64,000 nt of DNA, taken from AG25 sp035518815. GTDB lineage: Bacteria; Gemmatimonadota; Gemmatimonadetes; Gemmatimonadales; GWC2-71-9. The stretch covers positions 1 through 64,000 of the forward strand of contig DATIXG010000139.1 of assembly GCA_035518815.1 (NCBI GenBank), read 5' to 3'. Positions 17,281-24,061 of this stretch are shown here, piece after piece. The notes under the pieces were generated by a model. The model saw only the letters and a list, made by a program, of their open reading frames with translations. It ran no database searches and was not told where the DNA came from. Made by a program: the position numbers and the translations under genes. Positions within the stretch are counted from its first letter, which is position 1; each line of letters opens with the position of its first letter.

Positions 17281-17679
17281 GTTCTCCGCGATCGCATCCT
17301 CCAGAGCGATCTCTGGATGCCGCTCGGACTGGGTGCGCACGTACCGGATGGCGGCGCGGAGATCCCGGACGCCGAGCGAACGCAGGTCGTACCCGGTCGC
17401 CCAGCGGAGTTTCGCGCGGGGCATGATCCCATCGCGATTCGCAATCCGCGCACTCGCGCCCTTCAGGCCCTGCACCAGGAGCGGCACGTCGAAGCGGGAT
17501 GGAAGCTCGAGAATCAGGTGGACGTGGTTCCGGACGATGCCAATCTCGATCACTCTCGTGCTGCGCCGAGCGGCGATCACCGGAAGGGCCCGTCGCAAGA
17601 ATGCTGCGCAAGCCGGATGGATCAGGGGGAGACGTCGGATGGTGGTCCACGTCAGGAGTGCGTAGAGTCGCACCGGCAT
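17272..17679 (-). CDS. REP-associated tyrosine transposase (RAYT, Y1/HUH family)
   Basis: A 135-residue single-strand HUH nuclease of the IS200-like superfamily. The HUH motif is HVHLI in IEIGIVRNHVHLILELP (about residue 53), and the probable catalytic Tyr lies in AIRYVRTQSERHP near the C-terminus. The middle LLVQGLKGASARIANR is the usual helix before the Tyr. These domesticated transposases act on REP hairpins and do not carry insertion-sequence ends. Here the gene lies between two direct copies of a multi-hairpin repeat, the classic REP/RAYT arrangement. The ATG at 17679 is used; a longer reading to 17742 lacks family similarity. Confidence 0.82.
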   Translation of the reverse strand: MPVRLYALLTWTTIRRLPLIHPACAAFLRRALPVIAARRSTRVIEIGIVRNHVHLILELPSRFDVPLLVQGLKGASARIANRDGIMPRAKLRWATGYDLRSLGVRDLRAAIRYVRTQSERHPEIALEDAIAENSG

Positions 17680-17745
17680 TGATGGAGTTTCCTGCGCGGG
17701 TGCGCGTCGGGGGGTACCCCACCACCGCGCCGGGCATCCCAATCA

Positions 17746-17826
17746 CGCGCCCTGAGCGGGCGCGCTCGGCGGGTGGTGCGCCCTTACAGGGCGCACGCTG
17801 AGCCGAGCCCGGGCTCTCAGCCCGGG
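17746..17826. repeat. REP-like multi-hairpin repeat, copy 2
   Basis: Second copy of the element at 17201. Stems CGCGCCC/GGGCGCG, GTGCGCCCT/AGGGCGCAC (loop TAC) and GAGCCCGGGCTC are all preserved. Most differences from copy 1 fall in loops or spacers. It ends exactly where the stop codon of the ICMT-like gene begins, so it lies between that gene and the RAYT. Confidence 0.85.
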
Positions 17827-18303
17827 TCAAACCCATCGCCGCACCCGCGCTCGGTACGCCCGATACCCGTCGCCGAACTTGAGCTCCATATATCGCTCCT
17901 CCCGCTCGACCACGCCGCGCTGGATGACGAACAGCACCGCCGGGAGGCCGAGGAGCGGCCAGAGCGTGTTCACCGCGAGCGTGAGGCCGAGGTAGAACAG
18001 GGTAAGCGAGACGTAGAGGGGATTCCGCGAGAACCGGAACGGACCATCGACCACGAGCGCCGTCGCCGGGTGCATGGGATTCGGGTCGGTCCCGGCGCGA
18101 GCCATCGTGAGGCGGCCCCACACGGCGAGCCCCACGGCGAGCCCGAGGAGCACGGCACCGGCGAGGTGCGCCGCGGCGCTCGGAAGGAGGTGCACCGGGA
18201 ACAGCAGGTGCAGCCCCAAGCCCACGAGCCAAGGCAGGCCGTAGATCAACGGCGGGAGGGCGACGACGCCCGGGCTATCGGACTCAGGGATGGGGGTGCT
18301 CAA
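17827..18303 (-). CDS. Isoprenylcysteine carboxyl methyltransferase-like (ICMT/PEMT) membrane protein
   Basis: A 158-residue integral membrane methyltransferase-like protein with about four membrane segments (for example LIYGLPWLVGLGLHLLF and LAGAVLLGLAVGLAVW). The C-terminal half has the ICMT/PEMT pattern VVDGPFRFSRNPLYVSLTLFY and ends with EERYMELKFGDGYRAYRARV, which binds S-adenosylmethionine and an isoprenoid or lipid substrate in the family. The bacterial substrate is unknown. The likely start is TTG at 18303, overlapping the DinB stop as TTGA. Confidence 0.82.
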   Translation of the reverse strand: MSTPIPESDSPGVVALPPLIYGLPWLVGLGLHLLFPVHLLPSAAAHLAGAVLLGLAVGLAVWGRLTMARAGTDPNPMHPATALVVDGPFRFSRNPLYVSLTLFYLGLTLAVNTLWPLLGLPAVLFVIQRGVVEREERYMELKFGDGYRAYRARVRRWV

Positions 18304-18791
18304 TCGGATAGGGCCATCAGATGGCGAACCTGGCCCAGGTGGTGGTCGAGGTGCTCGACGTAGTCGTCAATCAAGTACGCGAGCGTCGCAGGTTGGTCGC
18401 GCGGCACGGGACGCCACGCGATCTGGTCGAGGGTGTGGTTGGCACGGGGGCGGGTTAGGACCGCTCCTGGGATCGCGCGCACGACGTGGATGAGGTGCTC
18501 GTTGTAGTCCGACCAAAGGGTGGCCAGCGCCGGCCAGGCGCTGTCTTGATAGCGCTGCCGGCTGACCCACTCATCCTGCGCGTACCCCGGAAACGTGAGT
18601 CCCTCTTCGAGCTGTGCCAGCACAAAGCGGCGATGATTGTTCGTCGCCGAGTCGATCAGGTGGCCGATAATCTCCTTGACCGACCATTTGCCCGGGGCTG
18701 GGCGGACGCGAACCTTGGAGTCGGGGAGTCTGCGGAGGCCCGCGTGTGCGTCAGCGACGCTTCTGGACCAGCGGTCGAGCAGGGCTTCCAT
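18300..18791 (-). CDS. DinB-superfamily protein
   Basis: A 163-residue four-helix-bundle protein of the DinB/YfiT type. Metal-ligand His residues are seen in KEIIGHLIDSATNNH (about residue 43) and at the C-terminus in VEHLDHHLGQVRHL. Relatives include thiol S-transferases that use bacillithiol or mycothiol; here the activity is unknown. It lies 15 nt after the lipoprotein gene and overlaps the ICMT-like gene, so the three may be cotranscribed. Confidence 0.8.
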   Translation of the reverse strand: MEALLDRWSRSVADAHAGLRRLPDSKVRVRPAPGKWSVKEIIGHLIDSATNNHRRFVLAQLEEGLTFPGYAQDEWVSRQRYQDSAWPALATLWSDYNEHLIHVVRAIPGAVLTRPRANHTLDQIAWRPVPRDQPATLAYLIDDYVEHLDHHLGQVRHLMALSD

Positions 18792-18806
18792 GGGACGAAA
18801 CCCGCC

Positions 18807-19337
18807 CTAAAGCGCTGGGTGTGTGTACCGGACGCGAAACTGGCCGGTCAACATCCGGTGGGCGCTCGTATCGGGCATCGGCGCGGCCTCGAAGGCAAAG
18901 GTGCCGACAAGGACGCTATCGGTCGTACTGACGGCGTCGACGGTCACCATCCCTGGGCGCGCATCTACACTGAAATAGGAAATTTGCGCGGACGTCGTGT
19001 CGATATCAAAGAATCCAACGTGCTGGCTGAAAATGCCGCCGAGCGCGAAATGGCCTTCCGCTGGGAAGGTGGCAAGCCCGAGTGTGATCCTCTGCAGCTC
19101 ATGGGACGAAACTCGGCGGGTTGCAGAGATGAGGGTAGCAACGCCCCCCGCCGTGGGGGTGAGAACAACGGCTCCGACGGTGTCGGCAGGCCACGGCGCC
19201 CCATCGAGCGTGGCTTGGAAATACGGTGGGCCGTCGAGGGTCGTCCCGCCTTTGACCGCGGTGGGACCGTCGGACTGAGCGCAGCTCGTCAGCCCGAGCA
19301 GGATTCCAGCCAGCGCCAAGAACCGCAGGTGTGGCAT
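18807..19337 (-). CDS. Lipoprotein, paralogue of the 19658-20155 gene
   Basis: A 176-residue probable lipoprotein: signal peptide MPHLRFLALAGILLGL and lipobox LTSC (Cys about residue 19). The mature part starts with a family-like PPYFQATLDGAPWPAD and shares with its paralogue VGTFAFEA and the C-terminal PDTSAHRMLTGQFRVRY. It probably folds as a small beta-rich domain anchored in a membrane. A GGGAGG ribosome site precedes the ATG. No function is known to me. Confidence 0.75.
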   Translation of the reverse strand: MPHLRFLALAGILLGLTSCAQSDGPTAVKGGTTLDGPPYFQATLDGAPWPADTVGAVVLTPTAGGVATLISATRRVSSHELQRITLGLATFPAEGHFALGGIFSQHVGFFDIDTTSAQISYFSVDARPGMVTVDAVSTTDSVLVGTFAFEAAPMPDTSAHRMLTGQFRVRYTHPAL

Positions 19338-19384
19338 GAGGGCGCGCCTCCCATGCGAATCCTAGCGGCGATCGGCAGCGGTCG

Positions 19385-19605
19385 CTAGGCGAGCCGCTCC
19401 AGCGCGGAGCGATCGAGCTCGACGATCTCCGGCGGATTGCGTTGCCCGGACATAGATCAGCCCGGGCCATTGCTGGCGCTCGCGAGGAGGACCACCGGGA
19501 GAGTGAGAAGCTGGAGACGCCGCATATTGCACCTCCAGCCAAACCCTACCGGAGCGCTGAGGCGTGCGCAACCCGACCGGGGCACTGCTGTCGCTCGCGC
19601 GCGGT
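19385..19605 (-). pseudogene. Mosaic of decayed PPOX tails and a lipoprotein head
   Basis: This 320-bp gap between the two lipoprotein genes holds degraded copies of the intact neighbours. Near 19385-19430 the minus strand reads PEIVELDRSALERLA-stop, matching the end of the PPOX-like gene (PDIIELDRAALERLT). In another frame 19431-19492 reads RERQQWPGLIYVRAT, also identical to that gene. At 19525 an ATG with GGAGG upstream starts a 22-codon lipoprotein-like signal peptide that runs straight into this tail. At about 19575-19605 a second short tail reads RERQQCPG. Spacer sequence also matches the 20156-20210 gap. Confidence 0.75.
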
Positions 19606-19657
19606 CTCGCTCAACGATAGTGAGCGAACCCGGACGCACAACCCTGCCTGAACGACG

Positions 19658-20155
19658 TTAGAATGCCGTGTATCGCACGAGAAACGCGCCGCTCAACACG
19701 TGGTGCGCGCCCGTGTCTGGGATCTGGGCTGCCTCAAAGGCAAAGGTTCCGGCAATCAGGCTGTCGCTCCTATTCACGCCGTCGACCGATGCAACACCGG
19801 GGTTCGCATCACTGCTGAGATAGGGGAGCGGTAGAGACGGCGCGCCGATTGTCTGCTTGGAGAAGAACCCCGTCGCCGGACTAAAGAGGCCACGGAGAGC
19901 GAACTTCCCTACTGACGGAGGCCCTGCGATCTGTATCCAAATGTCCTCAGTCTCCTGGGGAGAGACGTAGCGTCTCCCAGAGATGACCGTTGAGGAGCCC
20001 AGCATGAAGCCGTCCGAGAAATCTGCGACCCACGTTGCCCCGTCCAGAGTGGCCGTGAAGAAGGGGTGCCCGCTTGCGGACGGGCCCTCCGGTTGACCGC
20101 ACTCGGTCAGGACCAGCAGAGCGCCGGTGAGCGCCAGGAACCGCACGTGTCGCAT
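19658..20155 (-). CDS. Lipoprotein, paralogue of the 18807-19337 gene
   Basis: A 165-residue probable lipoprotein: signal peptide MRHVRFLALTGALLVL, lipobox LTEC, then a beta-rich mature part beginning HPFFTATLDGATWVADF. It shares LIAGTFAFEAAQIPDTGAHHVLSG-type sequence and length with the gene at 18807-19337, so the pair arose by tandem duplication. GGAGG precedes the ATG by 6 nt. Function unknown. Confidence 0.75.
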   Translation of the reverse strand: MRHVRFLALTGALLVLTECGQPEGPSASGHPFFTATLDGATWVADFSDGFMLGSSTVISGRRYVSPQETEDIWIQIAGPPSVGKFALRGLFSPATGFFSKQTIGAPSLPLPYLSSDANPGVASVDGVNRSDSLIAGTFAFEAAQIPDTGAHHVLSGAFLVRYTAF

Positions 20156-20210
20156 CTGGTGCCTCCACGTGAATGCTACCGGCCGGCGTGGAGGTCCGCA
20201 ACCGCACAGC

Positions 20211-20666
20211 CTAGGTCAACCGCTCGAGCGCAGCCCGATCGAGCTCGATGATATCGGGCTCACTCTTCCCGTAGTCCGAGTACCTGAGCCAGGTGGGGGT
20301 CGCCCGCACGTAGATCAGCCCGGGCCACTGCTGCCGCTCGCGACCGTCCGGGAATGCAGCGAGGTACAGGTCCGTCAGGCGGACCAGGTCGGCCCCGCGT
20401 GGCTCGTCCGCGACCCCCTCGTACTGCACCGTACGTTCGTCGTCTCCGGCCAGACTGCCGATGACGAGCGCGATGCGAGGCTCGCGGCGCAGGCTCTGCG
20501 CCTTGCGCGTGCTGGCCAGCGTATCGAACACGATCTCGAACGTATCGGACACAGCGATGCCCACCACGGCGCCCTGCGGGCCCCCGGCGGGGTTCACGGA
20601 CGCGGCAACGGCGAAGCGGTGGCTGCGCATGAACTCGAGGAGTGCGGCGCGGGTGATTGCGGCCAT
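20211..20666 (-). CDS. Pyridoxamine 5'-phosphate oxidase-like (PPOX class) protein
   Basis: A 151-residue split-barrel flavoprotein of the PPOX class. Typical elements are the N-terminal LLEFMRSHRFAVAASVNPAG, the strand EIVFDTLASTRKAQSLRREPRIALVIG and the C-terminal WPGLIYVRATPTWLRYSDY. Such proteins bind FMN or F420 and carry out varied redox steps; the substrate is unknown. AAGGA lies 9 nt before the ATG. It follows dedA by 17 nt and is the intact source of the tail fragments at 19385-19605. Confidence 0.82.
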   Translation of the reverse strand: MAAITRAALLEFMRSHRFAVAASVNPAGGPQGAVVGIAVSDTFEIVFDTLASTRKAQSLRREPRIALVIGSLAGDDERTVQYEGVADEPRGADLVRLTDLYLAAFPDGRERQQWPGLIYVRATPTWLRYSDYGKSEPDIIELDRAALERLT

Positions 20667-20683
20667 GCGGCCATCCTTTGTCG

Positions 20684-21286
20684 TTATCGCTTCAGTCTCC
20701 GCAAGACGACGACCACCAGCACGACGATCGCGAGCAGGGCCACGGCCCCAAGGACGCGGTTCACCCGTCCCAGGTGCCGCAGCACGGTGTCGAGACTCGG
20801 CGCCAGACGCACGATCAGGACCGTGAGGCCCCCGTACCAGAGCGCTGACGCGAGGGCGACCGGCGGGAGCGCCCGGCCCGGCGACAGGCCCGCTATCCCT
20901 GCGAACGGCGTCACCACGCCCCGCCATACCGGCAAGAGGCGCGAGAGGAAGATGCCATAGGCGCCGTGTCGGTGATACTCCCGCTCGAGATGCTCGAGCA
21001 CCGCCTCCGGCAGCAGACGACGTCCGAAGCGCCCGCGAAACAGCGGCCGTCCGTAGCGGCGGGCCAGGCCGTACAGGGCGGCCGCTCCCCCGACATTGGC
21101 GGCCCATCCGATCCCGAACACGGTCCAGGCATCGAGCTTCCCCCGCCCGGCGAGGAACGCGCCGAGCGCGATGACGGTGTCGGCGGGGACCGGCGGGAAG
21201 AAGTTCTCGACAGCGGCGAACAGGGCGATGAGCGCGTACAGCGAGCCGGCGGAGAGACCCTCGAGGGTCTGCAGGAATTCGTGCAA
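20684..21286 (-). CDS. DedA-family (VTT domain) membrane protein
   Basis: A 200-residue DedA/SNARE-associated membrane protein. It has FFPPVPADTVIALGAFLAG, the family's reentrant-loop region, followed by FLSRLLPVWRGVVTPFAGIAG, which contains the conserved Arg and Gly-Pro-type turn. A final hydrophobic helix ends in RRLKR. DedA proteins are linked to lipid-carrier flipping and proton-motive-force homeostasis. TTG at 21286 is the best start, 1 nt after the ispF stop; a later ATG would cut off the first helix. Confidence 0.85.
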   Translation of the reverse strand: MHEFLQTLEGLSAGSLYALIALFAAVENFFPPVPADTVIALGAFLAGRGKLDAWTVFGIGWAANVGGAAALYGLARRYGRPLFRGRFGRRLLPEAVLEHLEREYHRHGAYGIFLSRLLPVWRGVVTPFAGIAGLSPGRALPPVALASALWYGGLTVLIVRLAPSLDTVLRHLGRVNRVLGAVALLAIVVLVVVVLRRLKR

Positions 21287-21287
21287 G

Positions 21288-21755
21288 CTACTCGAGCAGC
21301 GCGACGGCGATCGCGGCGATCCCCTCGCCCCGCCCGATGAACCCCATCTTTTCGTTCGTCTTGCCCTTGATCGAGACCTGCGACGGCCGGGCGATGAGAG
21401 CGCCGGCCAACCTTTCGCGCATCTCCTCCACGTACAGCGCGATCGGCGGCTGCTCCGCGATCACCGTGATGTCGGCATTGACGAAGTTCAGGCGCTCCTC
21501 GATCACCTGGATATAGGCCTGTTTCAGGAGGTAGATGGAGTCCGCGTTCTGCCACTGAGGATCGGTGTCGGGGTAGAGCCCGCCAATGTCGCCCAGCCCG
21601 GCGGCGCCGAGGATCGCATCGGTGAGGGCGTGCGCGACGGCGTCAGCGTCCGAATGCCCGGCGAGGCCGCGCGCGTGGGGAATGGTCACGCCTCCCAGCA
21701 CCAGCTTGCGTCCGTCGACGAAGCGGTGCGAGTCGTACCCGATGCCGATCCGCAT
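21288..21755 (-). CDS. ispF: 2-C-methyl-D-erythritol 2,4-cyclodiphosphate synthase
   Basis: A 155-residue MEP-pathway enzyme that cyclises CDP-methylerythritol 2-phosphate with loss of CMP. It has RIGIGYDSHRF (zinc-binding Asp and His), GLAGHSDADAVAHAL (third ligand), DIGGLYPDTDPQWQ and the CDP-binding KGKTNEKMGFIGRGEGI. Length is normal. It directly follows purE with no gap. In this operon it would help supply isoprenoids for menaquinone side chains and undecaprenyl phosphate. Confidence 0.97.
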   Translation of the reverse strand: MRIGIGYDSHRFVDGRKLVLGGVTIPHARGLAGHSDADAVAHALTDAILGAAGLGDIGGLYPDTDPQWQNADSIYLLKQAYIQVIEERLNFVNADITVIAEQPPIALYVEEMRERLAGALIARPSQVSIKGKTNEKMGFIGRGEGIAAIAVALLE

Positions 21756-22151
21756 TTAGCCCTTCAGAATTCGAAGTGCCAGGTGGGCCGCGTTCTTCGC
21801 ATTGTCGATGCCCACGGTGGCCACGGGAACGCCCGGCGGCACCTGCACCGTTGCGAGCAGCGCATCGAAGCCGTTCAGCGGGCCGACGGCGAACGGGACG
21901 CCGATCACAGGGAGGTCGGTGTTCGCCGCGGCAAAGCCGGGCAAGGCGGCCGACAGCCCCGCTCCGGCGATGACGACCTTGAAGCCGTTCTTCCGCGCGT
22001 TCTTGATCAGCGCCGCGGTTTCGTCCGCCTGGCGGTGCGCGGAGGACACCTTAAACTCATACGTCACGCCCGCCTTGGTCAGTATCTCGAAGGCAGGCTC
22101 GATCCGAGGCGTGTCGCTCTCGGAGCCCACGACGATGAGCACGTCAGCCAT
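21756..22151 (-). CDS. purE: N5-carboxyaminoimidazole ribonucleotide mutase
   Basis: A 131-residue class I PurE, slightly shorter than the E. coli enzyme. It has VLIVVGSESDTPRIEPA, VSSAHRQADET (catalytic His), VIAGAGLSAALPGF and LPVIGVPFAVGPLNGFDAL. Normally the first motif reads GSxSD and the third SA.R; both are present in recognisable form. No purK lies next to it. The ATG overlaps the mqnC stop by one base (TGATG). Confidence 0.92.
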   Translation of the reverse strand: MADVLIVVGSESDTPRIEPAFEILTKAGVTYEFKVSSAHRQADETAALIKNARKNGFKVVIAGAGLSAALPGFAAANTDLPVIGVPFAVGPLNGFDALLATVQVPPGVPVATVGIDNAKNAAHLALRILKG

Positions 22152-23194
22152 CAGGCGGCGTCCTCGAGAATGGTGTAATCCTGCCGGCGCTGCTTCGGGG
22201 TGTAGCCCGCGCCGGCAATGAGGCGGCGCATCTCCTCGAGCGTCATCCGGTACGTGGTCCCGGCGGCCGACACGACGTTCTCCTCCATCATAAGGGAGCC
22301 GAAATCATTGGCACCGAACCGCAGCGCCACCTGTCCGATCTTCGGGCCCATCGTGACCCAGGAGGCCTGGATGTTCGGTATCTCCTCGAGCACGATGCGG
22401 GCGAGGGCCTGTGTCCGCAGGTAGGTCACCGCGTCGGTCTTCGGCATGTCGGCCATCGCGGTGTTTTCGGGCTGGAGCGGCCAGCAGATGAACGCGGTGA
22501 ACCCGCCGGTGCGCCGCTGGACCTCGCGCACCCGGAACAGGTGCTCCAGGCGGTCCTCGGACGACTCGCCGAGGCCGTACATCATGGTCACTGAGGTCTT
22601 GAGGCCGAGGCCGTGCGCGATCTCCATGACCTCGAGCCAGCGGTCGGCGCCGGCCTTCTTCTTCGCCACGCGGTCCCGGACCTCCTGGACGAGGATTTCC
22701 CCGCCCCCGCCCGGGATGGAGTCGAGGCCCGCTTCCACGAGCTGCTTGATGACGTCCTCGATGCTCATGCCGAACCGGCCCGCGAAGAAATCGACTTCGG
22801 AGGGCGAGAATCCGTGGATGTGAATCGGGTGGTTGCGCTTGATGTAGCGCAGCAGGTCCAGGTACCACGCGAACGGGATGTAGGGGTTGTGTCCGCCCTG
22901 CATCAGGATCTGCACGCCGCCGAGTGCTTTCACCGCGTCGATCTTGCGCCCGATCTCCTCGAACGAGAGGACGTAGCCCTCCCGGTCCTTGGGGCGGCGA
23001 TAGAACGCGCAGAACTTGCAGTCGGCCACGCAGACATTCGTGTAGTTGATGTTGCGATCCACGATGTAGGTGACGACGGGCTCGGGGTGGAGCGACCAGC
23101 GCGCCTCATCGGCCGCGGCGCCGAGCTCGAGCAGGGGCGCGCGCTCGTACAGCTCGAGGTAGGACTTGAATTCGGGACTGCTCCGGTCGACCAT
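22151..23194 (-). CDS. mqnC: Cyclic dehypoxanthine futalosine synthase
   Basis: A 347-residue radical-SAM enzyme of the futalosine menaquinone pathway. The cluster motif is CVADCKFC (CX3CX2C) in NYTNVCVADCKFCAFYRRP. Family features include VQILMQGGHNP, HGFSPSEV, DSIPGGGGEILVQEVRD and the C-terminal LMMEENVVSAAGTTYRM. It cyclises dehypoxanthine futalosine. ATG at 23194 is used; a GTG 6 nt upstream would overlap the mqnA stop as GTGA and is also possible. Confidence 0.96.
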   Translation of the reverse strand: MVDRSSPEFKSYLELYERAPLLELGAAADEARWSLHPEPVVTYIVDRNINYTNVCVADCKFCAFYRRPKDREGYVLSFEEIGRKIDAVKALGGVQILMQGGHNPYIPFAWYLDLLRYIKRNHPIHIHGFSPSEVDFFAGRFGMSIEDVIKQLVEAGLDSIPGGGGEILVQEVRDRVAKKKAGADRWLEVMEIAHGLGLKTSVTMMYGLGESSEDRLEHLFRVREVQRRTGGFTAFICWPLQPENTAMADMPKTDAVTYLRTQALARIVLEEIPNIQASWVTMGPKIGQVALRFGANDFGSLMMEENVVSAAGTTYRMTLEEMRRLIAGAGYTPKQRRQDYTILEDAA

Positions 23195-23196
23195 CG

Positions 23197-24018
23197 TCAC
23201 GCGACCTGGAGGAACTGCAGCGACCCGTCGGGCACCATGCCCTTCGCCGCGAGACGGCGCAGGAACTCGGTGAGCCCGGCGAGATGCGCCTCGCTGAAGG
23301 CGTAGTCGAGGCCTCCGAAGTAGCTGCGGCACTCCTGGGCCGGGACGCCCGTCGCGGCGGCGGCCGCGAGGGCGAGCGCATCCAGGTGGGCGAGGCCCCA
23401 GGTGCGCGCCTCGAGCAGAGCGGCGTGCACGGCGCGGACAGCGACCGCGGAGGCCTGGCGGCGCGCGGCCCACACCGCGAACACGAACGGCAACCCCGTC
23501 CACCGTTTCCAGGCGTCGCCGAGATCGATGTGATGCGGGTACAGCCCGCGGGCCGCAAGCAGCAGCGCCGGGTCGCCGATCACGAGCACCGCGTCGTGCG
23601 GCAGCGCGGCCAGCGCGTCCAGGTCGCTAGCCTCGGCGCGGGCCTGTACGAACTGTGGACGCACGTGCCACACATCGCGGCACAGCAGGTCGAGCAGCGC
23701 GATGGAGGTGCGCGAGGAGGCAGTCACGAGAATCGTCGCCTGGTCGAGCCCGCTCACCGGAACCCGGCTGAACAGCGCGACGCTCCGGACGGGGCCGTCG
23801 CACGAAATCGCGAGGCCGGGGAGGAGCACGAGATCCTTGGCGTGGCGGGCATACTCGATGGCGCTGATTACGCTGACGTCGAGCTGGCCCGCCACCAGGA
23901 GGTCGTTCAGCTCGGCGGGCGTCCCGGTGACGAGCTCGGCGGGCATGCGAACGGCCCCGCGGTCGATCGCGGCATAGACTGGATAGCAGTTGATGTAGCC
24001 GATCCGACCTACTCGCAT
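23197..24018 (-). CDS. mqnA: Chorismate dehydratase
   Basis: A 273-residue MqnA, the first committed enzyme of the futalosine pathway, which removes water from chorismate. It has the periplasmic-binding-protein-like fold seen in MqnA/MqnD: RVGRIGYINCYPVYAAI, GTPAELNDLLVAGQLDVSVISAIEYA, the loop VTASSRTSIALLDLL and LVIGDPALLLA. It ends KGMVPDGSLQFLQVA. A GGGAG ribosome site precedes the ATG. It is followed directly by mqnC. Confidence 0.93.
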   Translation of the reverse strand: MRVGRIGYINCYPVYAAIDRGAVRMPAELVTGTPAELNDLLVAGQLDVSVISAIEYARHAKDLVLLPGLAISCDGPVRSVALFSRVPVSGLDQATILVTASSRTSIALLDLLCRDVWHVRPQFVQARAEASDLDALAALPHDAVLVIGDPALLLAARGLYPHHIDLGDAWKRWTGLPFVFAVWAARRQASAVAVRAVHAALLEARTWGLAHLDALALAAAAATGVPAQECRSYFGGLDYAFSEAHLAGLTEFLRRLAAKGMVPDGSLQFLQVA

Positions 24019-24030
24019 ACTCGCTCCCTA

Positions 24031-24056
24031 GAGCCCCGGGGCAACGCCCCGGGGTC
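24031..24056. repeat. GC-only palindromic hairpin between mqnE and mqnA
   Basis: Two copies of the self-complementary octamer CCCCGGGG (24034-24041 and 24047-24054) separated by CAACG, flanked by near-complementary GAG and TC. It occupies most of the 43-bp gap between mqnE and mqnA. There is no T-run, so an intrinsic terminator is unlikely; a processing or attenuating hairpin is possible. Confidence 0.55.
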
Positions 24057-24061
24057 AACAG

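Noticed and set aside
17201..17826. CRISPR-like direct repeats
   Set aside because: Only two copies, spaced by a 465-bp interval containing a gene, with internal hairpins; no array or cas gene.
17192..18232. Long minus-strand frame running through both repeats and the RAYT gene
   Set aside because: It is a shadow frame rich in Arg/Ala/Pro. The RAYT and ICMT-like frames in the same region have family motifs.
16263..21286. Genomic island or prophage marked by the Xer recombinase and transposase
   Set aside because: The recombinase is of chromosomal XerC/D length. No phage genes, tRNA target, att duplication or marked base-composition change was seen.
24031..24056. Intrinsic terminator between mqnE and mqnA
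   Set aside because: The hairpin is strong but no T-run follows on the minus strand.
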